Source: Marinobacter flavimaris
GTDB lineage: Bacteria; Pseudomonadota; Gammaproteobacteria; Pseudomonadales; Oleiphilaceae
Reading direction: 5' to 3'
NCBI RefSeq assembly: GCF_002933295.1
Contig: NZ_PSSW01000004.1
Span: 310,001 to 374,000, forward strand
Length of the DNA: 64,000 nt
This document shows, piece by piece, positions 46,487 through 58,021 of the stretch (position 1 is the first letter of the stretch; the number at the start of each line of letters is the position of its first letter). The position numbers and the translations under genes are program-made. The notes below the pieces were generated by a model. The model had not been told where the DNA came from. It saw only the letters and a list, made by a program, of their open reading frames with translations, and made no database searches.

Positions 46487-46492
46487 ATTCTT

Positions 46493-46505
46493 TGACATTT
46501 TGTCA
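46493..46505. promoter_or_regulatory. Putative TetR-family operator half 2
   Basis: TGACATTTTGTCA is a perfect palindrome with a three-base centre and the same GACA/TGTC half-sites as the neighbouring palindrome. It lies 65 bases before the regulator start. Confidence 0.55.
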
Positions 46506-46570
46506 ATAATCGGGTTTGATTCGATTTCAGGTATCCTATGCGTGCTGTTGCCAACTTACCGGATGATTGA

Positions 46571-47206
46571 ATGAGCGAACCGCTGAAAACCCGTCGCGAG
46601 CGTGAGAAACAGGCCCGTTACGACACCATCCTGGACGCCGCCGAACTGGTGTTCTCGGAAAAGGGCTACGAACGCACGTCCATGGACGACATCGCCCGTA
46701 CCGCCAGCCTCAGCCGGGCCTTGCTGTACGTGTACTTCAAGGACAAGGCTGCGATACAGAGGGGCATTATGCTCAGGGCGGGCCATAGCCTGTTCCGTCG
46801 ATTTGAAGAGGCAAGACAGACCGCGGATAACGGGCTGGGCCAGATCCGGGCGATGGGAGAATCCTATTATCGCTTCTATCTGGAGGAACCGGATTACTTC
46901 TCGGCTTTGACCAAGGCGTCCACCGCCATGGCGGAGGCAGACGAAAGTCAGGCAGAGGAAATGTTGTGCTCCAAATCAGACCTGATGGAGCTGATGGTGG
47001 GGGCCATCGAACTGGGGCTACGAGACGGCACCATGAACCGCGACCGGATCAACGACCCCGTTCAGACTGCACTGTACCTGCGCGGGGCCCTGCACGGAGT
47101 GATCCTGCTATGCCAGTCGGAAATGGGCGAGGGTAACCCGGCGTTTCCGGCCGAGCAGCTGATCCGGCACACCATGGATATGCTGACGTCGTCGATTTCT
47201 GCCTGA
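46571..47206 (+). CDS. TetR family transcriptional regulator
   Basis: A 211-residue repressor with an N-terminal HTH (about 8-58: DAAELVFSEKGYERTSMDDIARTASLSRALLYVYF) and a helical ligand domain with QTALYLRGALHGVIL. It is divergent from the adaptor-RND operon with two GACA/TGTC palindromes between, the usual arrangement for pump repression. The inducer is unknown. Its 3' end is 22 bases from the convergent astB. Confidence 0.92.
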   Translation: MSEPLKTRREREKQARYDTILDAAELVFSEKGYERTSMDDIARTASLSRALLYVYFKDKAAIQRGIMLRAGHSLFRRFEEARQTADNGLGQIRAMGESYYRFYLEEPDYFSALTKASTAMAEADESQAEEMLCSKSDLMELMVGAIELGLRDGTMNRDRINDPVQTALYLRGALHGVILLCQSEMGEGNPAFPAEQLIRHTMDMLTSSISA

Positions 47207-47228
47207 CAACTCGCAGTCCGGCAGGCTG

Positions 47229-48569
47229 CTAGAGCTGGAAATCGTAGATGGAGCCTAGGCCCATGATCCCGGTGAGTTCGTCCAGGGCTTTGCGAACCTC
47301 TTCCAGCAACATCGGATCGCTAAGCTCGTTCTGGCTGAGTTCATCGCGGTAATGGGCTTCCACCCAGGTGGTCAGGCGCTCATACAGTTCATCGGTGAGC
47401 AACACACCCCGGTTGATGGCTTTCAGCTCATCGTCGTTGAGCACCACCCTCAACCGCAGACAGGCCGGGCCACCGCCATTGCGCATAGACTGCTTGACGT
47501 CGAACACTTCCACCGCGGTGATCGGCCCGCCGGACTTCACCAGGCCATCCAGATAACGGCTGACCGAAGCCACTTCACGGCACTCGCCGGGCACCGCCAG
47601 CAGCATGCCGTCGGGTGTGTTCAGCAACTGACTGTTGAACAGGTAGGAGGCCACCGCATCTTCCAGCGGCACATCGGCACTGCTGACCCGGACCGCTTCC
47701 AGCTCGGCACCGGTGAGCCGCTCCCTGATGTCCGCCAGCACCTGCGCTTCGTTAAGAAACGCCATTTCATGGTAGAAAAGCGTATTACCGTTGCCCACCG
47801 CTATCACGTCGTTGTGGAAAACGCCGCCATCAATGGCGTCCGGATTCTGTTGGGCAAACACCGCATTCTGGTCCCTGAGACCATGCAGCCGTGCCACCGC
47901 CTGGGATGCCTCAAGCGTTTGCCGTGCCGGGTATTTCTTCGGAGCCGGAGCCTGCTCGTTGAACGCCATCTGGCCATACACAAACAGTTCCACGCCGGGC
48001 TCACCGTAACCGGCACACAACCGGGTGTGGTTGGCCGCGCCCTCATCGCCAAAGTGGCTCACTGATGGCAGCGCCGGATGGTGCGCAAAATAGCTCTCGT
48101 CGGCAAAAATGGATTTCAGAGCCCGTCCGGTCACCGCATGCTCAATGGAACGGTGGAACTTGGCGCTCAGGTTGGCCGGAGTGAAATGCACGCGATGGTC
48201 AGAGGTATCGGCACTCGGCGATACCGTGGCCGCATTGGCCGTCCACATCGGCGACGCAGAAGAGACTGCCGCCAGGATCGATGGACTGGATTTGGCCGCC
48301 TGCTCGAGAACGCGAGCGTCCGGACCTTCGAACCCCAGGGCCCGAAGTGTCGGAATATGCGGCCGCTCATGGGGAGGCAGAACGCCCTGCACATAGCCCC
48401 GGTCCGCAAGGCGCTTCATTTTGGCCAGGCCCTGCAGTGCCGCCTCTTTCGGATTCGAGACGGAACTGACATTGGATTTGGAGGCTACATTGCCCCAGGA
48501 CAGTCCCGCGTAATTGTGGGTGGGACCGACCAGACCATCGAAGTTTGCTTCAACCGCGTGTTTCACCAT
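47229..48569 (-). CDS. astB: N-succinylarginine dihydrolase AstB
   Basis: AstB converts N2-succinylarginine to succinylornithine, releasing two NH3 and CO2. The 446-residue guanidine-modifying enzyme begins with [21 protein letters not shown] and has [18 protein letters not shown] (with the catalytic His) and the catalytic Cys370 in [14 protein letters not shown]. It is the last gene of the astC-aruF-aruG-astD-astB operon, 14 bases after astD. Confidence 0.97.
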   Translation of the reverse strand: MVKHAVEANFDGLVGPTHNYAGLSWGNVASKSNVSSVSNPKEAALQGLAKMKRLADRGYVQGVLPPHERPHIPTLRALGFEGPDARVLEQAAKSSPSILAAVSSASPMWTANAATVSPSADTSDHRVHFTPANLSAKFHRSIEHAVTGRALKSIFADESYFAHHPALPSVSHFGDEGAANHTRLCAGYGEPGVELFVYGQMAFNEQAPAPKKYPARQTLEASQAVARLHGLRDQNAVFAQQNPDAIDGGVFHNDVIAVGNGNTLFYHEMAFLNEAQVLADIRERLTGAELEAVRVSSADVPLEDAVASYLFNSQLLNTPDGMLLAVPGECREVASVSRYLDGLVKSGGPITAVEVFDVKQSMRNGGGPACLRLRVVLNDDELKAINRGVLLTDELYERLTTWVEAHYRDELSQNELSDPMLLEEVRKALDELTGIMGLGSIYDFQL

Positions 48570-48583
48570 GGCACTGGGTTCCG

Positions 48584-51147
<2,564 letters not shown>

Positions 51148-51208
51148 GGTGTCGCCTCCGTGATCCCGGCGGATTGATACGTAACTGCGTCCTCGGTGCC
51201 CGAATAGG

Positions 51209-52228
51209 TCATAGCGGCGCGATCCTTACCCGGTCACCCGCGGTCCGGTTCAGCGTATGCCAGGTCGAGACCGGCACCTTGAGTTTGTCGTCCAGTGTTT
51301 CGGCGACCGGTGTCAGGGTGCAGCGAAACTGTTCACCCTCGCCGGCGGCAATGAGACAGGTTTCGCCGGTGTCCTCGTTGGTCCCATGAAGTTCCTTCGG
51401 GTGACTGGTCACGAGGGTTTTCAGGCTGTCGGTACGAGCTTCAAGAACCGGACCGGCATCAAAAATGTCCAGATAGTTTCCCGGCTGGAACCCTTCCCGC
51501 TGGAGCAACTCAAAGTTGGGTACAGTAATCTGGTGCGGCTGACCCATCGCCTTCTGGGCCGATTCACTCAGCAGCGTCACGTAAATGGGATTGGGCGGCA
51601 TGAGCTCTGCGATGAAGGTTTTACTGAGCTGCCCGGAGTACTGGTCCGCCGTTTCAAAATCCATATTAAAGAAATGCCGGCCAAGGCTGTCCCAGAAGGG
51701 CACGCTCCCGTCGTCCAGCTGAACGCCCTGGATTTCCACGGCCATACGCTGGGCAAACCATTCACGGTGATCAGCAATAAACAGAATCCGGGCCCGCGAC
51801 AGCAACTCGAACGCATCCGTGCCCTGCAGCCCCGGGCGGATCGAGAAAGAGCACAGCAGCGATACATCGGTCAGCGAGTGGGAGGGGTACAACACCTCCA
51901 CACGGCGGGACACTCCCAGTTCATGGGAGGCATGGATCAGGGCATCCCGCCGGTAACTGTAAAAAGGCTGGCCATTGCCGGCATGGGCATCGATACCGGC
52001 CGTGCCGGCGATGTCTCCGGTCTCAGTGTCCTCAAGCACGAACAGGAACCTGGGAGGGTCATCCTCTGCGCTGATCCGGCCGGCAAACGACGCCAGGGAC
52101 TGCTCGATCTTGTAGGCCAGGGCGTCGCCCTGTTTGGGCAGGGTGGAAGAAAGACGGGCACACTGGGTGCCCGCAATGGCGAGAATCTGGTCCAGATCAT
52201 CCGGCTCAGCCGGACGTACCAGCCACAT
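51209..52228 (-). CDS. aruF: Arginine/ornithine succinyltransferase subunit AstA (AruF-type)
   Basis: A 339-residue AstA paralogue, more divergent than AruG: MWLVRPAEPDDLDQILAIAG, LFVLEDTETGDIAGTAGIDA and NPIYVTLLSESAQKAMGQPH. It shares the architecture of aruG, 61 bases away. AAGGAGATCTT gives a strong ribosome-binding site. It lies between astC and aruG, matching the Pseudomonas aruC-F-G-D-B order. Confidence 0.92.
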   Translation of the reverse strand: MWLVRPAEPDDLDQILAIAGTQCARLSSTLPKQGDALAYKIEQSLASFAGRISAEDDPPRFLFVLEDTETGDIAGTAGIDAHAGNGQPFYSYRRDALIHASHELGVSRRVEVLYPSHSLTDVSLLCSFSIRPGLQGTDAFELLSRARILFIADHREWFAQRMAVEIQGVQLDDGSVPFWDSLGRHFFNMDFETADQYSGQLSKTFIAELMPPNPIYVTLLSESAQKAMGQPHQITVPNFELLQREGFQPGNYLDIFDAGPVLEARTDSLKTLVTSHPKELHGTNEDTGETCLIAAGEGEQFRCTLTPVAETLDDKLKVPVSTWHTLNRTAGDRVRIAPL

Positions 52229-52237
52229 AAGATCTCC

Positions 52238-53452
52238 TTAGGCCGTCAGTTTTTTCACTGCCGCTTCGAAACGCTCGAGGGCTAATTCAATGTCCGGTTC
52301 CGGGATAATCAGGGATGGCGCCAAACGAATCACGTTTGCGCCGGCCACCAGAACCATCACGCCCTCTTCCAGCCCGGCGTTCAGGAAGTCCTTGGCCTTG
52401 CCCTGCCATTTCTCGGTGAGCACGCAACCGAGCAGCAGGCCGGCACCGCGCACTTCGGTGAACACGCCGTAGCGTTCGCCAATATCCATCATGCCCTTGC
52501 GGAGCTTGTCGGAACGGGCTTTCACACCCTTGAGAATCTCCGGCTGGCTGACGGTATCCACTACCCGCTGCGCCACGGCGCAGGCCAGTGCGTTACCGCC
52601 GTAGGTACTACCGTGAGTACCGACGCCCAGGCTGGCTGCAACCTTGGCCGTGGTCAGCATGGCTGCGACCGGAAAACCGCCGCCAAGCCCCTTGGCACTG
52701 GAGAGAATATCCGGCACCACGCCATACATCTGATAGGCGTAGAAGTGGCCACTTCGGCCAACGCCGGACTGAACCTCATCAAACACCAGCAATGCGTCAT
52801 TTTCGTCGCACAAATCTCGCAGCCCCTGAAGGAATGCCTGGTCGCCGGGCATAACACCACCCTCACCCTGAATGGGCTCAACCACGATGGCACAGGTTTT
52901 CTCCTTCGAGATCAGTTTCTTCACGGATTCCAGATCGTTGAACTCGGCATGGTGAATGCCGCCGGGTGCCGGCTCGAAACCTTCCAGGTACTTGGGTTGG
53001 CCGCCTACGCTCACGGTAAACAGGGTGCGCCCGTGAAACGAATTCTTGAACGAAATGATCTCGTTCTTCTCTTTACCGTGATGCTCCCAGGCGTACCGAC
53101 GGGCCAGCTTGAACGCCGCTTCGTTGGCCTCGGCTCCGGAGTTGGCGAAGAACACGCGCTCGGCAAAGGTGAGGTCACACAGAGTTTTCGCCAGACGCAG
53201 GGCGGGTTCGTTAGTCATCACGTTGGACAGGTGCCAGATTTTCTCAGCCTGATCGTGCAACGCGCCCACCAGCCCCGGATGGGAATGGCCCAGGCAGGTC
53301 ACTGCGATGCCGCCCTGGAGATCGATGAACTCGCGGCCTTCCTGATCCCAGATCCGGGAGCCCTCTCCTCGCACCGGAATGATGGAACCGGGAGCGTAGT
53401 TGGGCACCATGACTTCATCGAACAGTTCGCGGCTGACGGGTTCTTTATTCAT
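52238..53452 (-). CDS. astC: Succinylornithine/acetylornithine transaminase AstC
   Basis: A class III PLP aminotransferase (404 residues) that acts on succinylornithine in the AST pathway and can also act on acetylornithine. Motifs: [20 protein letters not shown], the PLP Asp in [15 protein letters not shown] and the Schiff-base lysine in [16 protein letters not shown]. It is the first gene of the ast operon; AruC is the Pseudomonas name. GAGAGA precedes the ATG. Confidence 0.94.
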   Translation of the reverse strand: MNKEPVSRELFDEVMVPNYAPGSIIPVRGEGSRIWDQEGREFIDLQGGIAVTCLGHSHPGLVGALHDQAEKIWHLSNVMTNEPALRLAKTLCDLTFAERVFFANSGAEANEAAFKLARRYAWEHHGKEKNEIISFKNSFHGRTLFTVSVGGQPKYLEGFEPAPGGIHHAEFNDLESVKKLISKEKTCAIVVEPIQGEGGVMPGDQAFLQGLRDLCDENDALLVFDEVQSGVGRSGHFYAYQMYGVVPDILSSAKGLGGGFPVAAMLTTAKVAASLGVGTHGSTYGGNALACAVAQRVVDTVSQPEILKGVKARSDKLRKGMMDIGERYGVFTEVRGAGLLLGCVLTEKWQGKAKDFLNAGLEEGVMVLVAGANVIRLAPSLIIPEPDIELALERFEAAVKKLTA

Positions 53453-53551
53453 AAATCTCTCTCGGGAAAGCGGCTAAGCAATTAAAAATAGTTGAGTGGC
53501 CGCACCAAACAAGTAAGTAGGTGTGCGGACTCTTGCACCATAATACGCCAC

Positions 53552-55012
53552 TCACGGCATAAGAACATCCGGTTCCCCGATGGCAGGCAATTCGATCACC
53601 TGCTGCCGTTCGTGCCCGCCCTTTTTTCTGTCCATGAGGGCGCCGATCAGAAGTTTGTAGGAATCCAGGTCAAAGGTGACTGCCTGGCCACTGAGTGAGA
53701 GATCCGCCAGTTCCTCCTCTTCATGGAGGGTGGCTACATGCATCCAGTTATAAACCACCAGGATGTCCGTGCGCCCGGACCGCTCATCCCGCTCAACGAT
53801 CCCGACCGGCCCTTTCCAGGGCCAGGTTTTCAGTCGCAGGCCGTGGAAGGCAATCTGCACCCTGAGGTTATAGCGCTCGACATTCTCGAGTTCCTCACAG
53901 GCGCCCTTGCAGCGCCCCAGTGCGCGCTGGAAACAAGGACCCTCGTGCTCCGGCTCCAGGCCGAGTAGCCGGTTGCACAATTCATTCTTGGCCGCGATGC
54001 CGCTCAATGCCCGCTCGGCATCCCGCTTGCTGCGAAACAACCCGAAATAGTCCCCCAACCGGTGGGGCTCGATTTCACGAACCAGGCGCGCCTGGAGATA
54101 CCCCGCCTCGTTTTTCGACAGCTCAATGCTCACCAGATTCTTGGCCGCCCGGGAGCGACGGTTGAACAGAGGCTTCAGGGTCTTGATCTGCTTGAGTTCC
54201 AGCAGGAGCGCGCCAAGCTCGCCGGCAGTTTCCGTCCACTCAACACGGCGCAGACTCTCGGACATTCTTACACCACGGGCAGAGTTATGATCGCCGGAAA
54301 AGTGCGAGGCCACCCGCTGGGCAATATTGGTGCTTTTGCCCACATATAGAAGTACATCGTTTTCGCCGTAAAACCGATATACCCCAGGGCCCCGGGGCAG
54401 GTCCTGAAGCGTATCCGACGGAAGGTGGGAAGGAATACTCGGCCGTTGCAGCAGCTCTCGGAGAGCCTTATCTAACTTCCCGTCGCCTTTTTCCGAACGT
54501 GCATGCTCAAAGAACGCAAGCATGGCGGACACATCGCCCATGGCCCGGTGGCGCTGAACCCGGGCAAGGCCATGGCGGGCAATCAGCGCGTCCATGTTAT
54601 GCCGCCGGAATTCCGGATACAGCCGCCGGGAAAGCTTTACCGTACACAACACCTTCGCTGAGAACAGGCGCCCCAGTCTGCGGAATTCGGATTTGATAAA
54701 ACCGTAATCAAAGCGGGCATTGTGAGCGACAAACACCTTGCCCTTGAGTTGCTCCTCCAGCTCATCCGCCACCTCTTCAAACAACGGGGCATCGGCGACC
54801 ATTTCATTGGAAATGCCGGTAAAGTTCTCGATAAACGGGGATATCCGCGTTTCCGGATTCAGCAGCGTCTGCCACTCACCCACCACCTCGCCGGCCTGCC
54901 AGAACCGGATACCAATCTCGGTAATCCGGTCCCGGGCTGAATTACCGCCGGTGGTTTCAATATCAAGAAACGCGAACGTGGCTGACTCAATAACTGTACT
55001 TTCGGACGTCAT
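53552..55012 (-). CDS. DnaQ-type exonuclease fused to GIY-YIG domain
   Basis: A 486-residue two-domain protein. The N-terminal DEDDh 3'-5' exonuclease (about 10-175) has FLDIETTG (Asp17, Glu19), VAHNARFDYGFIKSEF and RHRAMGDVSAMLAFF. A GIY-YIG/UvrC-like nuclease follows (about 205-290) with PRGPGVYRFYGEN and LYVGKSTNIAQRVASHF. A C-terminal region (about 330-480) has CNRLLGLEPEHEGPCFQRALGRCKGAC, the Cys-containing motif of UvrC/Cho-type proteins. It probably acts in DNA repair, like Cho. No partner gene is adjacent. Confidence 0.88.
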   Translation of the reverse strand: MTSESTVIESATFAFLDIETTGGNSARDRITEIGIRFWQAGEVVGEWQTLLNPETRISPFIENFTGISNEMVADAPLFEEVADELEEQLKGKVFVAHNARFDYGFIKSEFRRLGRLFSAKVLCTVKLSRRLYPEFRRHNMDALIARHGLARVQRHRAMGDVSAMLAFFEHARSEKGDGKLDKALRELLQRPSIPSHLPSDTLQDLPRGPGVYRFYGENDVLLYVGKSTNIAQRVASHFSGDHNSARGVRMSESLRRVEWTETAGELGALLLELKQIKTLKPLFNRRSRAAKNLVSIELSKNEAGYLQARLVREIEPHRLGDYFGLFRSKRDAERALSGIAAKNELCNRLLGLEPEHEGPCFQRALGRCKGACEELENVERYNLRVQIAFHGLRLKTWPWKGPVGIVERDERSGRTDILVVYNWMHVATLHEEEELADLSLSGQAVTFDLDSYKLLIGALMDRKKGGHERQQVIELPAIGEPDVLMP

Positions 55013-55174
55013 GGAACAACTTTACGCCTCATTGGCAACTGCAGATGTCTGTATATGAACGAAAAGCTGTTATAGACATTCGTCTAATTTCTGCATGAAT
55101 TTATTTAAATTGTCACGAATTCGTAACCACCTTGTTTTTGGGTCCAACAACAAAAATGTGTAGAGACAACAACG

Positions 55175-56102
55175 ATGCAAAGCAACAAACTGAGATTGAC
55201 AAATCGACGAAGAAATTTCTAACGGCGGTCGCGCCGGTAACTTTGCCAAAATCACAAAAGGCGACGCTGACACAGCCGACGGCCATTTTGGCATGGACGC
55301 AAATACCAGCCGTGTCGGTCTTTCTGTGGTTAATCCGGAAGGGGTCAAAGTTGTTGTCGAATTCGACTTCAGCAATAGCGCCAGCCTTGATCCGCGCCTG
55401 CGCCACGCTTATGGCGAATACAACAATGTCAGAATTGGTCGGTACTGGTCCAACTGTAACTCCTGGGTCGGCAACACTGCTAACGTGGACTTCGATGGCG
55501 TTCCGGGTACTGCTGGTGCACAAGACCGTACCGAGCAAATCACCTACATGAGCGGCCCGTTCTCCGTTTCACTGGAGAATGCTATCGACTACGGCGGAGT
55601 AGTAGGCGTAGCTCCGGTTCTTACACTTCAACCCGACGGAACGCAACAGCTAGAGCCAACACCGGGCCAAGATAGAGGCACCGTCGCCAGCTCTCCTGCA
55701 CTGACTGCAAAGTTTGAAGATTCACAGGGTGGATTTTCTTACGCAGCAGCCGTCATGGCCAAGCAAACAGCTTACGACACAGGTTCGGCCGATGATTCAG
55801 CCATCGGTTTTGCCGGTTTCCTGGCTGGTAAAATTGCCATTACCGATATGATCTCAATCCAGGGTGCGATCAACTATGCAGATGGCGCCAATGCGTATGT
55901 ATATCGCGCGGGTAGCAACTTTGCCGGAGCAGACGCAGCAACCACGACTGAGCAGAACACGTCCATGTATATCAACTATATGTGGAGCCCGGTTGATAAG
56001 GTTAGCATGGGCGTACAGTTCGAGAATCTGGAAACTGAAAGCCAAGGCGGAGCCGACGGCGACGCAAATCGTCTCATGTACGTAGCACAATACAGCTTCT
56101 AA
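55175..56102 (+). pseudogene. Broken outer-membrane porin gene (5' deletion/frameshift)
   Basis: An ATG at 55175 with AGAGA upstream gives MQSNKLRL, the basic start of a porin-like signal peptide, but runs into TAA after 15 codons. From 55200 a different frame continues as QIDEEISNGGRAGNFAKI and stays open to TAA at 56100-56102 (an in-frame stop at 55197-55199 separates them). This part looks like a porin barrel: MDANTSRVGLSVVN, FSVSLENAIDYGG and the terminal LMYVAQYSF with C-terminal Phe. The hydrophobic signal core is missing, so a deletion that is not a multiple of three is likely. It could also be expressed as a fragment from 55293. Confidence 0.75.
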
Positions 56103-56134
56103 TCCTTCCGTTAGAAGTTAGTTAACTCAGCAGA

Positions 56135-56160
56135 AACCCCGGCTCCGGCCGGGGTTTTTG
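56135..56160 (+). terminator. Terminator after the porin remnant
   Basis: AACCCCGGC, loop TCCG, GCCGGGGTT followed by TTT and TTTG: a nine-pair stem with a T-run, 33 bases after the porin stop codon. Confidence 0.92.
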
Positions 56161-56194
56161 TTTGTGCGAAAAAGCGATCAGGAAAGAGCCAGAA

Positions 56195-56306
56195 CGACAA
56201 AGGCCGGTGCGGCTTTTCAGAACTGTAGAGGGCCAGGGATGGCCCGAAACAAGCGCACAGGGATGTGCTTGTAGCGTGTTCTGAAAAGCCGCACCGGCCT
56301 TTGTCG
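56195..56306 (+). repeat. Structured intergenic element, copy C
   Basis: A perfect 29-bp inverted repeat (56195-56223 with 56278-56306) encloses a 54-base core. The core has hairpin 1 GGGCCA-GGGA-TGGCCC and hairpin 2 GCACA-GGGA-TGTGC with an additional ACAA/TTGT stem, then GTAGCGT before the 3' arm. Copies A and B have the same core layout but unrelated outer stems. It lies between the porin remnant and the convergent 3' end of aceF. Confidence 0.85.
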
Positions 56307-56346
56307 CGCCACCCAACCCTCAGGGTGGGTGACAACTAGCTTCCTA

Positions 56347-58011
56347 TCACAGCAGAAGGGAACGAATATCCCCAAGAAGCTGACTGAGCACCGTGGTAAA
56401 CCGGGCGGCATCCGCCCCGTTTACTGCACGGTGATCGTAAGACAGCGACAACGGCAGCATTAACCGGGGCTGGAACTCCTTGCCATCCCAAACCGGCTTC
56501 ATCGCCGCCTTGGAAACCCCAAGTATCGCCACCTCCGGCGTATTCACGATCGGCGTAAATGCCGTGCCGCCAATACCACCCAGACTGGTGATGGTAAAAC
56601 AGGCACCCTGCATCTCTGCCGGCTTCAACTGCTTGTCCCGGGCTTTCTGGGCAAGCTCGGCGCTCTCGGCAGCAAGCTCCCACAAGCCCTTCTTGTCCAC
56701 ATCCTTGATAACCGGCACCATCAGCCCGTTGGGCGTATCCACCGCAATCCCGATGTGAATGTACTTCTTGCGAACCACCTCCTTGCGCTCCATGTCCAGG
56801 GACACGTTGAACTGGGGCAGTTCTGCCAGCGCCGTGGCACAGGCCTTCAGCAGGAACGGCAACGGCGTCATTTTCACGCCCTTCTTCTCGCCGGCTGCCT
56901 TCTGGGCCTTGCGGAAATCCTCCATGTCGGTGATGTCCGCATCCTCGAACTGGGTGACGTGAGGCACGTTCAGCCAGCTGCGCTGCATGTTGTTGGCCGT
57001 AGCGAACATCATCCGCGACATGGCCTCACGCTTCACTTCACCAAACTGGCTGAAGTCTGGCAGCTTGACCCCGGGGATACCGGAGCCGGTGGCAACACCG
57101 CTACCCTGCTGAGCCTGCTTCAGCTGGCTCTTCACATAGGCGTGGACATCGTCCTTGATAATCCGGCTCTTCGGGCCAGAGCCCTTGATGCGGGCCAGAT
57201 CGGCACCCAGCTCACGGGCCAGCTTGCGAACAGCAGGGCCAGCATGGACCTTCGCGCCAGGCGTGGGCGGCTCATAGGTTGCACCCTGAGGTTCAGGGGC
57301 AGACTCTACTTGCTGCTTTGGCTTCTCTTCGGACTCGGGCTCCGACTTCGCTTCCTTCGCCGGTTCTTCAGACGCCGGCTCGGAGTCGTCTTCCGATTCG
57401 CCGCCCTCTTCCTGAACGGTCATCTCCAGCAGCTCATGGCCCTCGGAGAGCTTGTCACCCTCGGACACCAGGATCTTGCCCACTTTGCCCGAGTACGGCG
57501 AGGGAATCTCCATGGTGGCCTTGTCCGATTCCACGGTAACCAGCGGATCGTCAGCCTCGATGGTATCGCCTTCGGCGACATTGATTTCGATTACCGGAAC
57601 ATTGTCGAAGCCATCCAGCGCAGGAACCTTCACGGTCTCCTTGCGTGAGCCACCGGAAGCCTTCTTCGGCGCCGGCTTGCTCTCTTCGGATTTCTCCTGC
57701 TCCTTGGCTTCGCTCTTTTCCTCAGCTTTTCCTTCCGGCTCTTTCTTGGAATCGTCAGAGCCACCACCATCGGCACTGGCTTCCATCATCCCTACGACGT
57801 CGCCTTCCTTGACCTTGTCGCCCACCTTAACGGTGATCTTGGTAATCTTGCCGGCTCCGGGCGACGGCAGCTCCACGGAGGCCTTGTCTGACTCTACGGT
57901 CAGAATCGGATCTTCTGCTTCAACCGAATCCCCTGCGCTGACGGTGATTTCGATAACCTCGACCTCATCCGCACCGCCGAGATCCGGAACCTTGATTTCC
58001 TGTTCACTCAT
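56347..58011 (-). CDS. aceF: Pyruvate dehydrogenase E2 (dihydrolipoamide acetyltransferase)
   Basis: A 554-residue E2 of pyruvate dehydrogenase. Lipoyl domain 1 (about 2-80) has Lys43 in VESDKASVELPSP; lipoyl domain 2 (about 120-195) has VESDKATMEIPSP. Acidic/Ala-rich hinges follow each. The E1/E3-binding domain (about 250-290) reads AGPAVRKLARELGADLARI, and the catalytic domain (about 320-554) ends with SYDHRAVNGADAARF, with the catalytic histidine. It follows aceE after 10 bases on the minus strand; no lpd gene is present in the window. Confidence 0.96.
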   Translation of the reverse strand: MSEQEIKVPDLGGADEVEVIEITVSAGDSVEAEDPILTVESDKASVELPSPGAGKITKITVKVGDKVKEGDVVGMMEASADGGGSDDSKKEPEGKAEEKSEAKEQEKSEESKPAPKKASGGSRKETVKVPALDGFDNVPVIEINVAEGDTIEADDPLVTVESDKATMEIPSPYSGKVGKILVSEGDKLSEGHELLEMTVQEEGGESEDDSEPASEEPAKEAKSEPESEEKPKQQVESAPEPQGATYEPPTPGAKVHAGPAVRKLARELGADLARIKGSGPKSRIIKDDVHAYVKSQLKQAQQGSGVATGSGIPGVKLPDFSQFGEVKREAMSRMMFATANNMQRSWLNVPHVTQFEDADITDMEDFRKAQKAAGEKKGVKMTPLPFLLKACATALAELPQFNVSLDMERKEVVRKKYIHIGIAVDTPNGLMVPVIKDVDKKGLWELAAESAELAQKARDKQLKPAEMQGACFTITSLGGIGGTAFTPIVNTPEVAILGVSKAAMKPVWDGKEFQPRLMLPLSLSYDHRAVNGADAARFTTVLSQLLGDIRSLLL

Positions 58012-58021
58012 GGCGGTCTCC

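Noticed and set aside
56195..56306. Copy C as an intrinsic terminator for aceF
   Set aside because: The stem is far longer than a terminator, has an organised internal core and lacks a T-run; the porin terminator at 56135-56160 is separate.
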